A DNA stretch of 64,000 nucleotides from Tenrec ecaudatus (Eukaryota; Chordata; Mammalia; Afrosoricida; Tenrecidae). This document shows positions 32,696-43,924 of this stretch, one piece after another. The notes under the pieces were generated by a model. That model was not told the DNA's origin. It saw only the letters and a program-made list of their open reading frames with translations, and ran no database searches. The stretch lies in contig NC_134539.1 of the NCBI RefSeq assembly GCF_050624435.1, forward strand, positions 44,176,001 to 44,240,000, given 5' to 3'. A program made the translations under genes and the position numbers. Positions within the stretch are counted from its first letter, which is position 1. Every line of letters starts with the position of its first letter.

Positions 32696-33446
32696 GAATC
32701 TTCCTTTTTGTCACTGTTAGTGTCCTACCTGGTTGTGTTTAGCCCCAAAGCAAAGACCGCTGAAACTTACCAAGAAGTCATCAAAGTTGCACCAGGAATC
32801 ATGGTAAGTTGAAGTTCTCTCAGTGAGAACCGCGATATTCATAGGAGATCGTCCATGGCCTTGTGTTTTTCCCCAGGATTTTCCAACACAGACATGATCG
32901 TTATTCAAAGTTTAAAAAAAATACATATATTTTTTGTGTGTGGTTTTTGCCAGTATTTTAAAGGTGCAAGTAGTAGTGAGATATTTGGAAAAATAATAAG
33001 AACCAACACAAGCTAAATTCTTCTTGGCAAATAACTATAAAGCACTTCATAACAATCAATAAAGGAGGGGGAAGCTTCCCCCTTCCCCCCAAAATAGACT
33101 AAGTCAAAGTTATGGATTAGCTAAGAAAGACAGAGTTTCTGAAAAATAAAGGTTTTCAGTTGTACTTTAGATTGAAGGTAGATTTGTGAAAGGCTAGAAT
33201 CCAAGTCTAAATTATGGAAGGCTTCAAGGAAATATCAGCCTTTCTTATTGTGGAAAATGCAAAAGGGAAACTCCCTTGCTCCCAGTCTTCAGCAAAGAGT
33301 TAAGAGAAGTTAATACTTCCGTGACTATAAGCTATAAATCGATATTTTATAATTTTCTAAATAATTTTTGAAGTTAGAAATAAAACAATAGTCAATAAAG
33401 ATAGATGGAAAAACTGTAGGGTAATGAGCACATATTGTTTGGGGAG
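32696..33446. other. Intergenic DNA, no recognised feature
   Basis: AT-rich, no gene or named repeat. Confidence 0.45.
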
Positions 33447-33463
33447 AGAAGACGAGAAGGTGA
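33447..33463. repeat. Target-site duplication, left
   Basis: AGAAGACGAGAAGGTGA, repeated at 34836-34852 with one mismatch. Confidence 0.85.
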
Positions 33464-34835
33464 TCTCTCTGCTTAGCATAGAGCGGCATCTGCTCTATGT
33501 TCGGATCCTTGTTAGTCTTGTGATGATCTGTATGTTTGTTGTTTTGTTTGTTTGGGGGGACCAGTTATCTATTCAAGATAGGTAGGAAAGGCAATCTTAA
33601 GGAGACAACGACTGGACCAATGGTTTCTGGGGGGCATAGGTGGGTGGGGGCAGGTGAGTAAGGAGCCAACAATGATGGGTACAGGGGAATAATAGTGTTC
33701 TAAAATTGATGATAAGGGTATTGCTTTTCTGGTCATTTTTTATCAATCGAATTGTATCTGAGAGAAATTACTGAGAGGTGAGTGATGGGGAAACATAATA
33801 GTGGGGTAGGAGGGGAAAATGAGGGAAGAAGAAAAGCATATAAACATATATGTATTTAGTTGTATAGGTATATATGTGCAAAGACATCAAGGAAGCAGAT
33901 GGACTCTGGGCCTCTACTTAAATCTTACCTCAATACAAGAATGGTTTGTTCTAATAACCTGGCATTCTGTGATGTTCGCCTTTCCGACAACAATCACTGA
34001 AGACAAAAATAAGTGCATAAACAAATGTGGTGAAGAAAACTGATGTTGCCTGGCTATCAAAAGACATAGAGTCTGGGGTCTTAGAGGGTTGTAGTTAAAC
34101 ATGTGGCCATCTAGCTCAGAAGCAACAAAGCGCACATGGAAGAAGCACACCAGTCTGTGTGATCATGAGGTGTCCATGGGAAGAGGTATCAGAAGTTCAA
34201 AAACAAGCAACCAAATCGATGTGAAGGGACATGTATGTAGTGGAACCCCAAAACCCACCTGTAAGATAATAGGACAGTCCCTCTCAGAAGGGCCCCATGG
34301 AAGGGATGATAAATCCAGGGTGCACTGATGAACCATATAAGTAGCTCTAGTTCTTCAATACTTCCTCTCCTTACTATTATGGCTTATTTGTTTTACCTCA
34401 TTACATATGTTAGACTTGTGTATGTTCATTTAAGATCATTTGGTGTGTGAAAGTCAAGATAGGTAACCTTTCAGAAACAGTAACAGGAGCAATGGTTCCC
34501 TGAGGGTACAGGAAGAGAGAAGAGGGAGCGGGGAGCTGATAGCATTGATGATTGTTTAACTCCACTTGCTGGGATTGAATAACAGAATTGTATGTGAACG
34601 GATATATTGGATTGTGTAAGGAAAGGGGAAAACTATTATAGAACAAAAAGGAATAAGGTTTCCTAGGGAGTGTGATGGGGGAGGGAGGGGAAAAGGGAGA
34701 GCTGGTATCTAGGAGTTCAAGAAAAAAGAAAATGTTTGAAACTGATTGTGGTAGCAATTGTACAACTGCTTGATGTGATTGAACTACGGGATTTTATGAC
34801 ACCTATGAGTTCCCAGTAAATAGATTTTAAAAAGA
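33464..34835 (+). mobile_element. L1-like LINE 3' UTR insertion, forward
   Basis: 1,372 bp between matching target duplications. The conserved block (GTGGCCATCTAGCTCAGAAG at 34101) is present once only. The 3' end has a G-rich purine tract (34675-34705, AGTGTGATGGGGGAGGGAGG), a weak poly-A signal equivalent (CCCAGTAAATAG) and an A-rich tail. The frames at 33914-34150 (minus) and 34101-34328 (plus) are noncoding shadows also seen at 4270-4518 and 54468-54659. Confidence 0.78.
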
Positions 34836-34852
34836 AGAAGAAGAGAAGGTGA
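34836..34852. repeat. Target-site duplication, right
   Basis: AGAAGAAGAGAAGGTGA, partner of 33447-33463. Confidence 0.85.
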
Positions 34853-34934
34853 GACTCCATATCATGGGCCTAAAGGTATAAGCAAAAAAATATTTGCCAT
34901 TTACTCTCAATTTTCTAAAACAATGTGTAACTCA

Positions 34935-35108
34935 CAGCCATTGATTCTGTTCTGAATAATAACAACCCTGCAAAGGACTTCCAAGACTGTAAATCTTTAG
35001 AGAGCACACTCACTTTTCTCCTAAGGGACAGCTGGCTGGTGCCTTTGAACCACCTGCCCTGCAGTTAGCAGCTAGGCTCCTAAACCATTGTACTACCAGA
35101 GCACCTTA
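34935..35108 (-). mobile_element. AfroSINE, reverse
   Basis: Reversed 3' half (GCCATTGATTCTGTTCTGAA) then reversed head (TTAGCAGCTAGGCTCCTAAA, CCATTGTACTACCAGAGC). Highly diverged. Confidence 0.65.
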
Positions 35109-36296
35109 AAAATAACATACGGGTGAATGAAAATGTGAAAAGTATGTGACCAACAAAAGAATCTGATTTGTTTCTATTCCTTCATCCAAATCTTGATGGA
35201 GATATGATGTACATAAAGAAAATTGGAACATTCATATAAATGTAGTCAAGGCAACCAGGGTAGGAAGAAAAATAAGAAGATAAACATTGTGTTGACCTGA
35301 AAGTGCTTCCCCAGTGAATTGGGAAATGTGAGTTGACAGGCACCATTAGAAGATTAAGACTTAGTCAAATCAAGCCATTTGTCTGATAAGCAAGCTAGAG
35401 CACCTTTCTTACACATTGATAGTTAGTACTTTAAGGAAAGAGATCACAGAAATCTTGCAGGTCAACCTTCCCGAATGTATAACTAGCTTGATACATCATT
35501 CAAAATATGTGTTAGATGTCTGCTTTTGCCAAGAACAAAGAGAAGTGCTCTATCCAAATCACAAATCCCCCAATCTCAAGAAATTCATGCTCAAGGTGAG
35601 GAGCAACAAAATAGACGAGTAAAAAACTGTAAAGTCAGAGGATACTAACATGGATGGGTAGTGAGTGTGCACGCGCACGTGTGTGTGTGTGCGTGTGTGT
35701 GTGTGTGGTGAATGTGATAGAGTAGAGAGATAAAGCATCTATAATAGTATTGTAATAAGCATCTTGGTCAAGAGAAGTTTGCCTGGAATGCAAATATCTT
35801 CCAGGGAGTGAGAGAGAAAGTACAAGAGATCCAGTAAGAGCATGGAGGTAAATAAGACTCAAATAGTGTCGTGAGCAAAGGGAAGAATGAAGATAAGATT
35901 GTGTCGTAACCTGTAGTCCAAGAAAATCCAAGATACTTTGGATTCTACTCAGCATAAATTGGAATACCATAACAGTTGATCCATAGCAGAGTTAATACCA
36001 TAACATAGTTGATCTAAGTTAATATTTTTAAAGGACCACTAAAGACAGAATGAACTGTAAGGGGTCAAATATTAAAGCAGAGAGATCCTTTAGGAAGTCT
36101 ATTAAAACAATCTAGTCAAGAGATGGTGGTGTGTTGACCCAGACTGGAAACAATAGAAGAAAGTAGTAGCTAAATTAGGAATGTATTCTGAAGCGGAGAA
36201 AGGGAATTTAATGATGCCCGGGTGAGACAGGAAGTAGTTCAGGATGACACTTAGAGTTTTTGAATCCTAGAACCTCCATTTACTACCAGAGAGGAC
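35109..36296. other. Intergenic DNA with GT/GC microsatellite
   Basis: No gene recognised; the 68-codon frame at 35416-35622 has no family pattern. Contains the alternating purine-pyrimidine tract at 35663-35707. Confidence 0.45.
35663..35707. repeat. Alternating GT/GC tract
   Basis: GTGTGCACGCGCACGTGTGT followed by more GT. Near-perfect purine-pyrimidine alternation with CG steps, a strong Z-DNA candidate. Confidence 0.9.
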
Positions 36297-36297
36297 G

Positions 36298-36370
36298 CTG
36301 TTGCTAGATGCCATCCAGTCAGTTCTGACTCATGGCAACCCCAAGGAGAACAGGATAAAGACCTGCCTGT
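36298..36370 (-). mobile_element. RTE 3' tail, reverse (left of LINE insertion)
   Basis: GTTGCTAGATGCCATCCAGT, then CAGTTCTGACTCATGGCAAC is the RTE tail. The element continues at 36950 after an inserted LINE 3' UTR. The flanking CTGCCTGTT (36372 region) and CCGCCTGTT (36952 region) are likely the target duplication. Confidence 0.75.
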
Positions 36371-36950
36371 TGTAGTTGAACAAGTGGCCATCGAGCAGGG
36401 AAGCAACAAAGCCCACTTGAAAGAAGCACTCCATCCTGGGTGATCATGAGTTGCCAACAGGAAGAGGTATCAGAAGTTCATAAAATATGCAACCAAATTG
36501 ATATGAAGAGGAGTGGATGTAGTGGAGACTCAAATTCCATGAGCAAGATTTGGACAGCCCCTCTCAGAAGGGCCACATGGAAAGGATGATAAATCCAGGG
36601 TGTGATATGGCACTGATGAACCACATAACTATCCTCTAGTCCTTTAAGATTCCCTCCCCTTACTATTAAGGTTTTTATGTGTTATACTTCATTAATCATG
36701 TTAGATTTGCATTGGCTCATTTGTATATTTAAGATCGCTCAGTACATGGTAGTCAAGAGAGATGACCCATCAGACACAGTGACAGGAGTAATGGTTCCCT
36801 GAGAATATAGGAAGTGGGGTAGGGGGAGAGGAGTTGGTAGCATTGCTGAATGTAGAACCCCACCTGATGGGACTGAACAGCAGAACTGCATGTGAATGGA
36901 GACATTGGAACGAGTAAGAAATGCCGATAAAAAGTTTTGGTTTTTTTAAC
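36371..36950 (+). mobile_element. L1-like LINE 3' UTR, 5'-truncated, inserted in RTE
   Basis: Begins inside the conserved block (AAGTGGCCATCGAGCAGGGA at 36384) and runs through GGGCCACATGGAAAGGATGA to the purine tract (36813-36830). It ends near AAAAGTTTTGG plus a T-rich tail. Confidence 0.72.
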
Positions 36951-37405
36951 CCGCCTGTTCTTGAACGATCATCGCAGTTATTCCTATTTTGAGCCCATTG
37001 TTAGTCTATGTGTCAATCCTTCTCATTAAGGATACTCCTTTTCAATGACCCGCCCCCCACTTTACCAAACATTATGTCCTTTTCCACGGATGGCTCCACC
37101 TGGTAACATGTCAAGAGGACGTGAGGCAAAGTTAAGACATCAATTCTTCTTCAGTCGTCTTCCTCTCTAAGTACTTTTGCATACCTGTGAGACAACAAAA
37201 AAATATCACGGTGTAGATCAGGTGCGTTTAGTCTTCAATACTCTTTAACATTTTAAGAAGTCTGTCATAACAGCTTTTCCCAATGCAATATGTCTTGATT
37301 GCTGCTTTTCTTGATTGCTGCTTCCATGAGCATTGATTATATGGGTAAAATCCATGTGCGTGCAAGGAACACCAGTTAGTGTGACCATTAATTAATTTTA
37401 AAACT
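36951..37405 (-). mobile_element. RTE-type LINE, reverse (right of LINE insertion)
   Basis: Continues the tail at 36298: TTTGAGCCCATTGTTAGTCT, then TCTTCTTCAGTCGTCTTCCT, GATTGCTGCTTCCATGAGCA and so on. This is the 3' 450 bp of RTE on the minus strand. Confidence 0.75.
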
Positions 37406-37429
37406 AAATTGAAGATTTTTACCAATTTC

Positions 37430-37965
37430 TATAGTCTGAAGTTGATCACACATGCAATCAAGATGAATTGATAATGGCGATTGGAATGCAAAAGTTATAA
37501 ATAAAAAATAGAAGGAATTGAAGTTGGAAAACATGTCTTGGTTACAGAAACAATGCCAGAGATTGCATCATAGAACACGGAAAGACCAAAGGCTTATTTA
37601 TTGCAAATACCCTTTGTTTAAAGTACATAAACAGTGACTATACACATGGACCTCTCCAGATGGAATATACTGGAATCAAAGTTAGTATAATCATGGAAAG
37701 AAACAACAGAGAAGCTCAAAAACAGGTCAGAACAAATCCAGAGGCTGATGGCAGAACAGACCATCAATTGCTCACATGAAAATTGAAGTTGGAGCTGGAG
37801 GTAATTAAAACAAATCCATGAGAGCCAAAATATGACCTTTGCTAGATCCCACCTGAATGTAGAGACCATCTCAAGTATAGATTTGACACATTAAGCACTA
37901 ATGATCCAAGACTGGACAAGTTATGGTGTGACATAAAGGACACATGAAGAGAGCAAAAGGTTATT
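37430..37965 (+). mobile_element. RTE endonuclease segment in opposite orientation
   Basis: Plus-strand endonuclease/linker part of the RTE family: ACACATGCAATCAAGATGAA, then GGCGATTGGAATGCAAAAGT, CTCCAGATGGAATATACTGG and AGAGCCAAAATATGACCTTT. It faces the minus-oriented 3' part at 36951-37405, so the two form an inverted pair. Confidence 0.75.
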
Positions 37966-38465
37966 TATTTATTTGCCAACAGAAATTATTTATTAAAATG
38001 GTTGATTTAAGCAATGGTGACTCCAACCTTTACTCCAGTTTCAATACTGATGGTCGTGATCTGCTTTACAAAAACATAGGACACGTCACAAGCTTGTTGT
38101 CATTTTAAAAAGATAGGAAAGAAAGAAAAGGTTGAAGTGGTTTTCAGAAGAGACTTTGAAACTCGCTTTTGAAAATAGAGTAGCTAAAAAGGAAGGAAGA
38201 ATGATGACATAAGAGCTGAACAGAAGATTTCAAAGGGGAGCTCAAGACTACAAAGCAAAGGATTATGAAGAAATAGGAGAGAGCAGACTGTGGGGAGAGG
38301 AAAACAAGGGTTTTGTTCTGGCTATGTTAGGTTGATGTTTATAACACATACAGTTGAGATGCTGGCTAGCCATTTGGACATGGCGTTCTAGAATTTAGAG
38401 GAGTTATTGTGTCCTTATGGTATTTAAAACATGTCTAGATAAATAGTCCAATAACGTCAGTGAAA
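37966..38465. other. Intergenic DNA, no recognised feature
   Basis: Nothing recognised. Confidence 0.4.
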
Positions 38466-38469
38466 AGGA

Positions 38470-38600
38470 GGCTTTCTACTCTGGTAAAGATGTGTAGTCT
38501 TGGAAACCCAGAAGGACAGTTCTACTCTGTCTTATAAGGTCGCTATGATTCAGAATTGACTTGATAGCTGTGAGTTATTGGTTTTTTGTGTGTTAGAAAA
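38470..38600 (+). mobile_element. AfroSINE 3' part
   Basis: GGACAGTTCTACTCTGTCTT, ATAAGGTCGCTATGATTCAG and AATTGACTTGATAGCTGTGA, the RTE-like 3' half; the head is lost. Confidence 0.78.
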
Positions 38601-38806
38601 CAGAATGTACATAGACAAATAAAGTAGTGTAGGAACTGAGCTTAAATTTTTCTAAGAAGTGGACGTAGGAATATGAGGGGAGCACATGTATGACAGGAGA
38701 CTGACAGGGTATGTCCTGTAAGACAGGAGGAGAACACGGTGAGCGGAGTCTCAAAGGTCAACTGAAGAGAGTGTTTCTGAAGGAGGGAGTGGTCTGCTGC
38801 TACAAA

Positions 38807-38974
38807 GACCAGAGCATGTACACGGGGACAGATCAGAGCGTGTACATGGGGACAGACTAGAGCATGTACACGGGGACAGACCAGAGCATGTACACGGGGA
38901 CAGACCAGAGCGTGTACATGGGGACAGACCAGAGCATGTACACAGGGACAGACCAGAGCATGTACACGGGGGCA
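38807..38974. repeat. 24-bp minisatellite, seven copies
   Basis: Exactly seven 24-bp units, each close to GACCAGAGCATGTACACGGG plus GACA. Units 2 and 5 share the variant GCGTGTACATGG, giving a three-unit higher-order pattern. As 24 is a multiple of three, a minus frame (38642-38983) reads a repeated HALVCPRV octapeptide; I do not regard it as a gene. Confidence 0.95.
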
Positions 38975-39104
38975 GACCATCACAATGATCTACATATAAC
39001 CCTCTAGCTCATTTGTGGGAGTCCATGAAAGGCAGCTCTGTCTGCTAATCTTACCTCTAATGCTTAGTTACGTTGCTGTTAAAGGACAGAACAGCAGCAG
39101 TGCA

Positions 39105-39235
39105 CACCTGTCCAGCAGCTCAGTGGGAGAAAGGCCTGGTGACGTGCTCTTGTAGCGGCGACAGCCTGTAAAACCCCAGGAGACAACTCTGCTCTATCAC
39201 TCAGGGTCTCTGAGTCAAAAACTGCCTAGGGAACA
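39105..39235 (+). mobile_element. AfroSINE, diverged
   Basis: CAGCAGCTCAGTGGGAGAAA, CTGTAAAACCCCAGGAGACA and TCTGCTCTATCACTCAGGGT follow the AfroSINE body and 3' half. Confidence 0.55.
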
Positions 39236-39401
39236 CCTAACTACAACCATCGTAGATGCCTGTTATTGTTTACTCATTTCCCCCCTTGTCCAGATGCCTT
39301 CCGGTTTTTCATATTGCTTTTCCCACTGAGTTTATTTCTATAAATTGACTAAAATACTTTATGGAACTAGTAGAAGAAAAAAAAGAATATCTTAGGGAAA
39401 A

Positions 39402-39605
39402 CCAAAGACTCACTGCCATCAAGTCAATTCTAACTCACAGTAACCCTGTCAGACAAGGGTTGAAAGGTCCCTGTGGGATTCCGATACTGTAACTCTGTGG
39501 CAGTAGGAAGCCTCATCTTTCTCTGGCGGAGAGGCTGATGGTTTCTGACTGCTGACCTTGCGGTTGGCAGCCAAGTGGATACCCACTACACACCACTGGG
39601 GCTTC
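39402..39605 (-). mobile_element. AfroSINE, full length, reverse
   Basis: Reversed order: ACTCACTGCCATCAAGTCAA, TTCTAACTCACAGTAACCCT, then CTGACCTTGCGGTTGGCAGC (reverse box B) and CACTACACACCACTGGGGC (reverse head). Confidence 0.82.
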
Positions 39606-40764
39606 GAGGGAGGTGGTAAGTCGACAGGGAGGAAGGAAGAGAGGAAGGTAAACTAAATGACTTGTGAGCCTTTGAGCAGAATGCAGTGATTACTGGGGTA
39701 CATTGTGAGTTCTATAAGAATGACCCAGGTCAAATGAGCAGATTGAGGGAAACCTGATGCATATAGTATATTCTAATTTCTGGGATATTTTTTGTTTCTT
39801 ATAATAAAGTAGATTAGATGTTAGCTCCATCTCTCATTGAATAATGATAACAAAGGAGGGTTGATGAATGAACCGAGTCCAATTTTGAACGAGGTCATTA
39901 GTGACACAACTCAGAACTCTCCACTCTGTCTGGATCCTTCTATGAGATCACAAAAACGTTGGGCTTTTAGGATTGAGAGTTTCATAAAGCTGGGAGAAAT
40001 ACGGGATAAAGTGGGAAACAATATCAAAACTGAAAAAGAGTTTGGTGGTCGGAAATGATAAACTAAAAATATTTTAAGCAACTATTGTGTTTAACAAAGG
40101 TAGTAATAAAGATTTTTTAATGACCAGAATTTTAATTTCATAAATCCAGAATAAAGTAGAAAAATAAAACTTCAATAGATAAGCATTTACGGAGGAAAAA
40201 GAGTGAAGCAGATTCAAATAGCAATGTTATTGAGCCGCTCTCCAATACCCATCATGAGAAAGAAAATTTAGGTGGAGAAGCCTCTGGAAGCCTAGCGTCA
40301 GTGAATGGGATTAAGAATATGTAGCGTACAGCAGGGGGGAAATCCATAGGAGTTGATGTTTGGGGGGGATTTTTGTTCTACTTCTTGTGGGATTTATGTT
40401 GCTTTGTTCTGCTTTTTGAGGGAACAGGGGAAGGTCAGAACTGTTTTCAGATGCTCGAAGAGCTCTCTTGGGGAAGAAAGTGTTTGCTCTTTGCTCCTCC
40501 AAAGAGGACAGATCGGGATTAGAATCTGCCTGAAGGTAGAAACCATGTCTGAAGGGTCTTTGCCTTCCTGTCACAGTCTGTTTGCACTGGAAATAGCATT
40601 TGATCGTTGGGGGAATGGGAAATTGGTGTTGCAAAGGGGAAAGCTTCAACAGCATTATAAAGAAGAACTTTATAAGGCGTGAAACGGCTGCCTTTCAATA
40701 TATTGGAGTTTTTAATCATTGAATTGTTCCAGCTGTAGATGGGAGAGTGTGCTCGTTCAGATTG
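39606..40764. other. Intergenic DNA, no recognised feature
   Basis: Frames of 73-114 codons occur (39837-40058 plus; 40311-40655 minus and 40353-40682 plus, which overlap each other). None matches a family. I do not call a gene. Confidence 0.45.
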
Positions 40765-40880
40765 ATAAGATGGACTCTGGGCTGAGGTTGACCTGGGTTC
40801 AAGTTTTAGTCTTGTGAATTAGCTACTGAGGTTTGGACAAGTTACTTCACCACTTTGGGTCTCAGGTATTGCCTGTATCT
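40765..40880 (+). mobile_element. MIR SINE fossil
   Basis: GACTCTGGGCTGAGGTTGAC, CTGGGTTCAAGTTTTAGTCT, GGACAAGTTACTTCACCACT, GGGTCTCAGG: the MIR core order. Confidence 0.75.
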
Positions 40881-41399
40881 TAAGCACGCTGCTAACAAGC
40901 TCTCTTTTTTTGTTGTAATGTTAAAAATGGATGGCTTATCATACAACAGTAAGCATTTGATTAATTATATATTTTTTTATTTAGTTTGGAAGTTGAATAA
41001 ACGATCTCTTGGTCTTGCCCAATTCAAAGATTCCCTGATTTCTCATCCCTTTTCTATATTTTCAGCATTTAAAAAATGCCTCCGGACTTGTGTATATCTC
41101 AACAAACTGAACGCAATCAATTACAGCACCTCCAACTGCTCAAAAGAAACGACTGTGTGCTCTTTATCTTTAAACTTTGAAGTGCCTACCACATGGCTGG
41201 CATGTAGCAAATATTACTATACTCACTGTTAAATTAAGCCAATCAAATATTTCATCTCAAATGCCATATTTGTCACCTTTCAATGAAAATTCCAAGTACC
41301 GGCACTTGATCAAACCAGACTTGATTAAACTCTGCTTTCTTTAATCCCAAATAAGAAAAGTAAACGATGAAGATAATTTACTTGTCTCTAAATGCAGGC
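40881..41399. other. Intergenic DNA, no recognised feature
   Basis: A long plus open frame at 40855-41232 (125 codons) crosses the MIR edge and unique AT-rich DNA; its sequence shows no family, domain or coding bias, so I treat it as chance. Confidence 0.45.
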
Positions 41400-41625
41400 A
41401 TTAAAAAAGACAGTGTTTGTTGAGCACCTACTATGTACCAAGTATTTTCATACATAATCTCATTTGATCTGTGAATACATGTATGAAGTTAATATTATTT
41501 TATTTAAATTGCACATAAGGAAGTTGAGTCTCCGGGAACTTAAATAAAATGTTCAAGTCACACAGCAAGAAGGTGATACATACAGGACTTAAATCTGGAT
41601 TTGTCTAACCCAAATACTAACCGGA
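41400..41625 (-). mobile_element. MIR SINE fossil, reverse
   Basis: TTGTTGAGCACCTACTATGT, ACCAAGTATTTTCATACATA, ATCTCATTTGATCTGTGAA, then AAGGAAGTTGAGTCTCCGGG and AGTCACACAGCAAGAAGGTG: a complete reversed MIR. Confidence 0.82.
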
Positions 41626-41661
41626 CTTTTCAAAAATATTTTCTCATTGCAAGATGAGGTA

Positions 41662-42130
41662 GTTAGTTTATTGTGCCAACCTGGCTAATAAACACAGGTG
41701 GGATTAATTGAAGGGCGGACAGATAAATGGCTCGGCAAGCCTCTCCTTTCTTGTCTCTTGCTCTTTGATCATCAGACCAGTGTGCGGCTGCCTTGCTTAT
41801 TCTTTGCCTCAATTTGCAAGCTACACTACCTGGGGAACACCTAACCCGTGGCCTGGACTGTGTTGCTGTAATTTGAGGTTCCTTCAAGTCCTACTTCGCC
41901 ACACCATTAGAATTTACATCTCTTGAGCTGGGGACTGTTGGACTCTGTCATCCGGCTGACTGTTGGTGACCTGCCTTGCTGTTTGCGGCCTGTGCCCAGA
42001 TAGCCTGAATTGCTCTACAGACTTGAAGGACTGCCAGTGTCTCACAGCTGTCTCACGGGAGTGAGTTGCACTGAGCCGTTTGTACTGCTTTATCATTTAA
42101 TTAACTGTCTATTTCTTATATTACATATCT
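41662..42130 (+). mobile_element. MaLR-like LTR, 3' end unclear
   Basis: Head TTAGTTTATTGTGCCAACCT, then AAACACAGGTGGGATTAATT shared with 9926-10433. The 3' end differs and no TTTGTTTCTCTAG terminus is found, so it may be a related subfamily or a truncated copy. Confidence 0.55.
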
Positions 42131-42356
42131 ATCTGTATAAATATATATAAAAGTATTAGCATTCTGGTTTTGTGCACAAGAGTAGACAATACAAGCTTAG
42201 TGTAAACATTTGAACAAGGAGAAATATAGAGACTAAAAGACTGCAGGTCCCTTATATCGGTTGTTCCTCATCCCCGAACCATTGCAATAATAACCCCAAC
42301 CTATCAGAAATCATCTGTGGAAGTATCCTTCTAGGCATGGTTCTATGTGTTTAGAA

Positions 42357-42500
42357 ACCAAAGCTCTTGCCGTCCAGTTGAGTCTGACTGATAGAGATCC
42401 CGTAGCATTTCTGAGGCTTTGTGAATCTTTACAGGAATAGGCAACCTCATGTTTCTCTCTCCAAGTGGCTGGTAAGTTCAAACTACTGACCTTGTGTTTA
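42357..42500 (-). mobile_element. AfroSINE, reverse
   Basis: AACCAAAGCTCTTGCCGTCC, AGTTGAGTCTGACTGATAGA, then CAAACTACTGACCTTGTG: reversed 3' half and box-B region. Confidence 0.7.
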
Positions 42501-43924
42501 AACAGTATGATAGAGAAATAAGATCCCAATCACTCAAGTGACAAAGTTTAACCCCTTCCATATCTAGAATAAATAATGAAAAGTGCAAGACCTAACTGAT
42601 GAAAAATGTAGTCCGTTTTGTCACTTCTCCCTTACTAACAGGAACCTGATCTTATTTGGAAGTTACAATGTGCCCTTTTCCTGAGGATGAACCAAGTCAA
42701 TCCAAATGATTGTGCTTTCTGCTAGAAATTCAATTTCCCTGCCACCCTTACTCACCGAATCATCTAGTTCTACCCAATGTGTAATAAAGGAAATTCTGGT
42801 AAGTTTTCCCTCCTGATACAAAGAAAGCTCTTTTGCGTTCTCTCCCCATTATTTCTTCCTGTTGTGAATGATGATTGAGTAAGCATGATGCCTGATTGGG
42901 CTAACCATAGTGTGGCCATGGGAATATAGATATGAAGTCAAAAACTAAAATTCGGTTTTGTTGTATTGTGTGTTTTTAAAAAAATCAGAAACAAGTATTA
43001 AATTGTATGTTATACTTGCTTGGCATCTATTAAGAGGATCAAATGTTAATTCTACCGTGTTTAGTTAATGTAATGAGCTATGTCAATAGATTTTCTGTGT
43101 TTTATCATCCTTACTCTTGGGTTAACCTTATTTATTCATGGCAATTATTTTCTTTCATATATGTTTCACATATATAGATATGGTTTATATATGTGGTATA
43201 TAGGAATATTGCACCTACATATATAAACCATACTGATATAACCTTTTGCTTAGGTATTAGGTTTATTTTGTCGGTTTGTTGGATTTTATTTTGTTGGATA
43301 ATACAATAACACTACTTACAAGAACAAATATAGAATCTTTAAATAGCATAAGACTTTTACTTCCAAAATTTTCTGTAATCGTTAAAAATTCCTAGAAATA
43401 TTTATTACATTTATAATTTAAAAGTTAAAGATAAAAACATGCATACATAAAATCTACAAGAAGGAATTATTCCTTTTTATAAGGTATAGCAGAATTTATT
43501 TAGTAGTTATAAGGTGAGGGCTGTGTATTTGACTATGTTTTCATTTTTTTTCTTTAACAATATTTTTCTTTTTTTCCTCTTCTTGAGTGAGTCAATTTTC
43601 ATTTGTGTATGGATTTGAAGAAAATTATCCTTTTCATTTAAGATTTTTTTAAACTTAGTGATATTATATTCCTACAATTTTTTCATTTTCCTCTCTCTTT
43701 AGTTGTTTATTATAATGTTATCTAAATTTGTGTCTTCTTTTTAACTTTCTCAGTCTTAGCTGACTTTTCTGTTGAGAGTTTGCTTGACAATGTTACCTGC
43801 TCATTTTCTGGGGTTTTTTTGTTGCTGCTCAAACAAAAGTCTGCTTTTCATGCTCATTCATGTTAGGTTTAAAGGATTTTTTGAGCTTCTTCAGTTGAAG
43901 TCAGCTTGTTGTACTTCATGGCGG
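42501..43924. other. Intergenic AT-rich DNA with a hairpin
   Basis: No gene or named repeat. Holds a perfect 16-bp inverted repeat (see 43179). Confidence 0.45.
43179..43232. repeat. Inverted repeat (16-bp arms)
   Basis: TATGGTTTATATATGT at 43179-43194 and its exact reverse complement at 43217-43232, with a 22-nt spacer. Could extrude a cruciform. No terminator or RNA gene is implied by it alone. Confidence 0.85.

Noticed and set aside
38807..38974. CRISPR-like array
   Set aside because: Units are contiguous 24-mers without unique spacers, in a mammalian genome; it is a minisatellite.
38642..38983. 113-codon minus frame with repeated HALVCPRV
   Set aside because: Product of a 24-bp minisatellite whose length is a multiple of three; no conserved sequence outside the array.
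40855..41232. 125-codon plus frame
   Set aside because: Begins at the edge of a MIR fossil and has no recognisable domain; consistent with chance.
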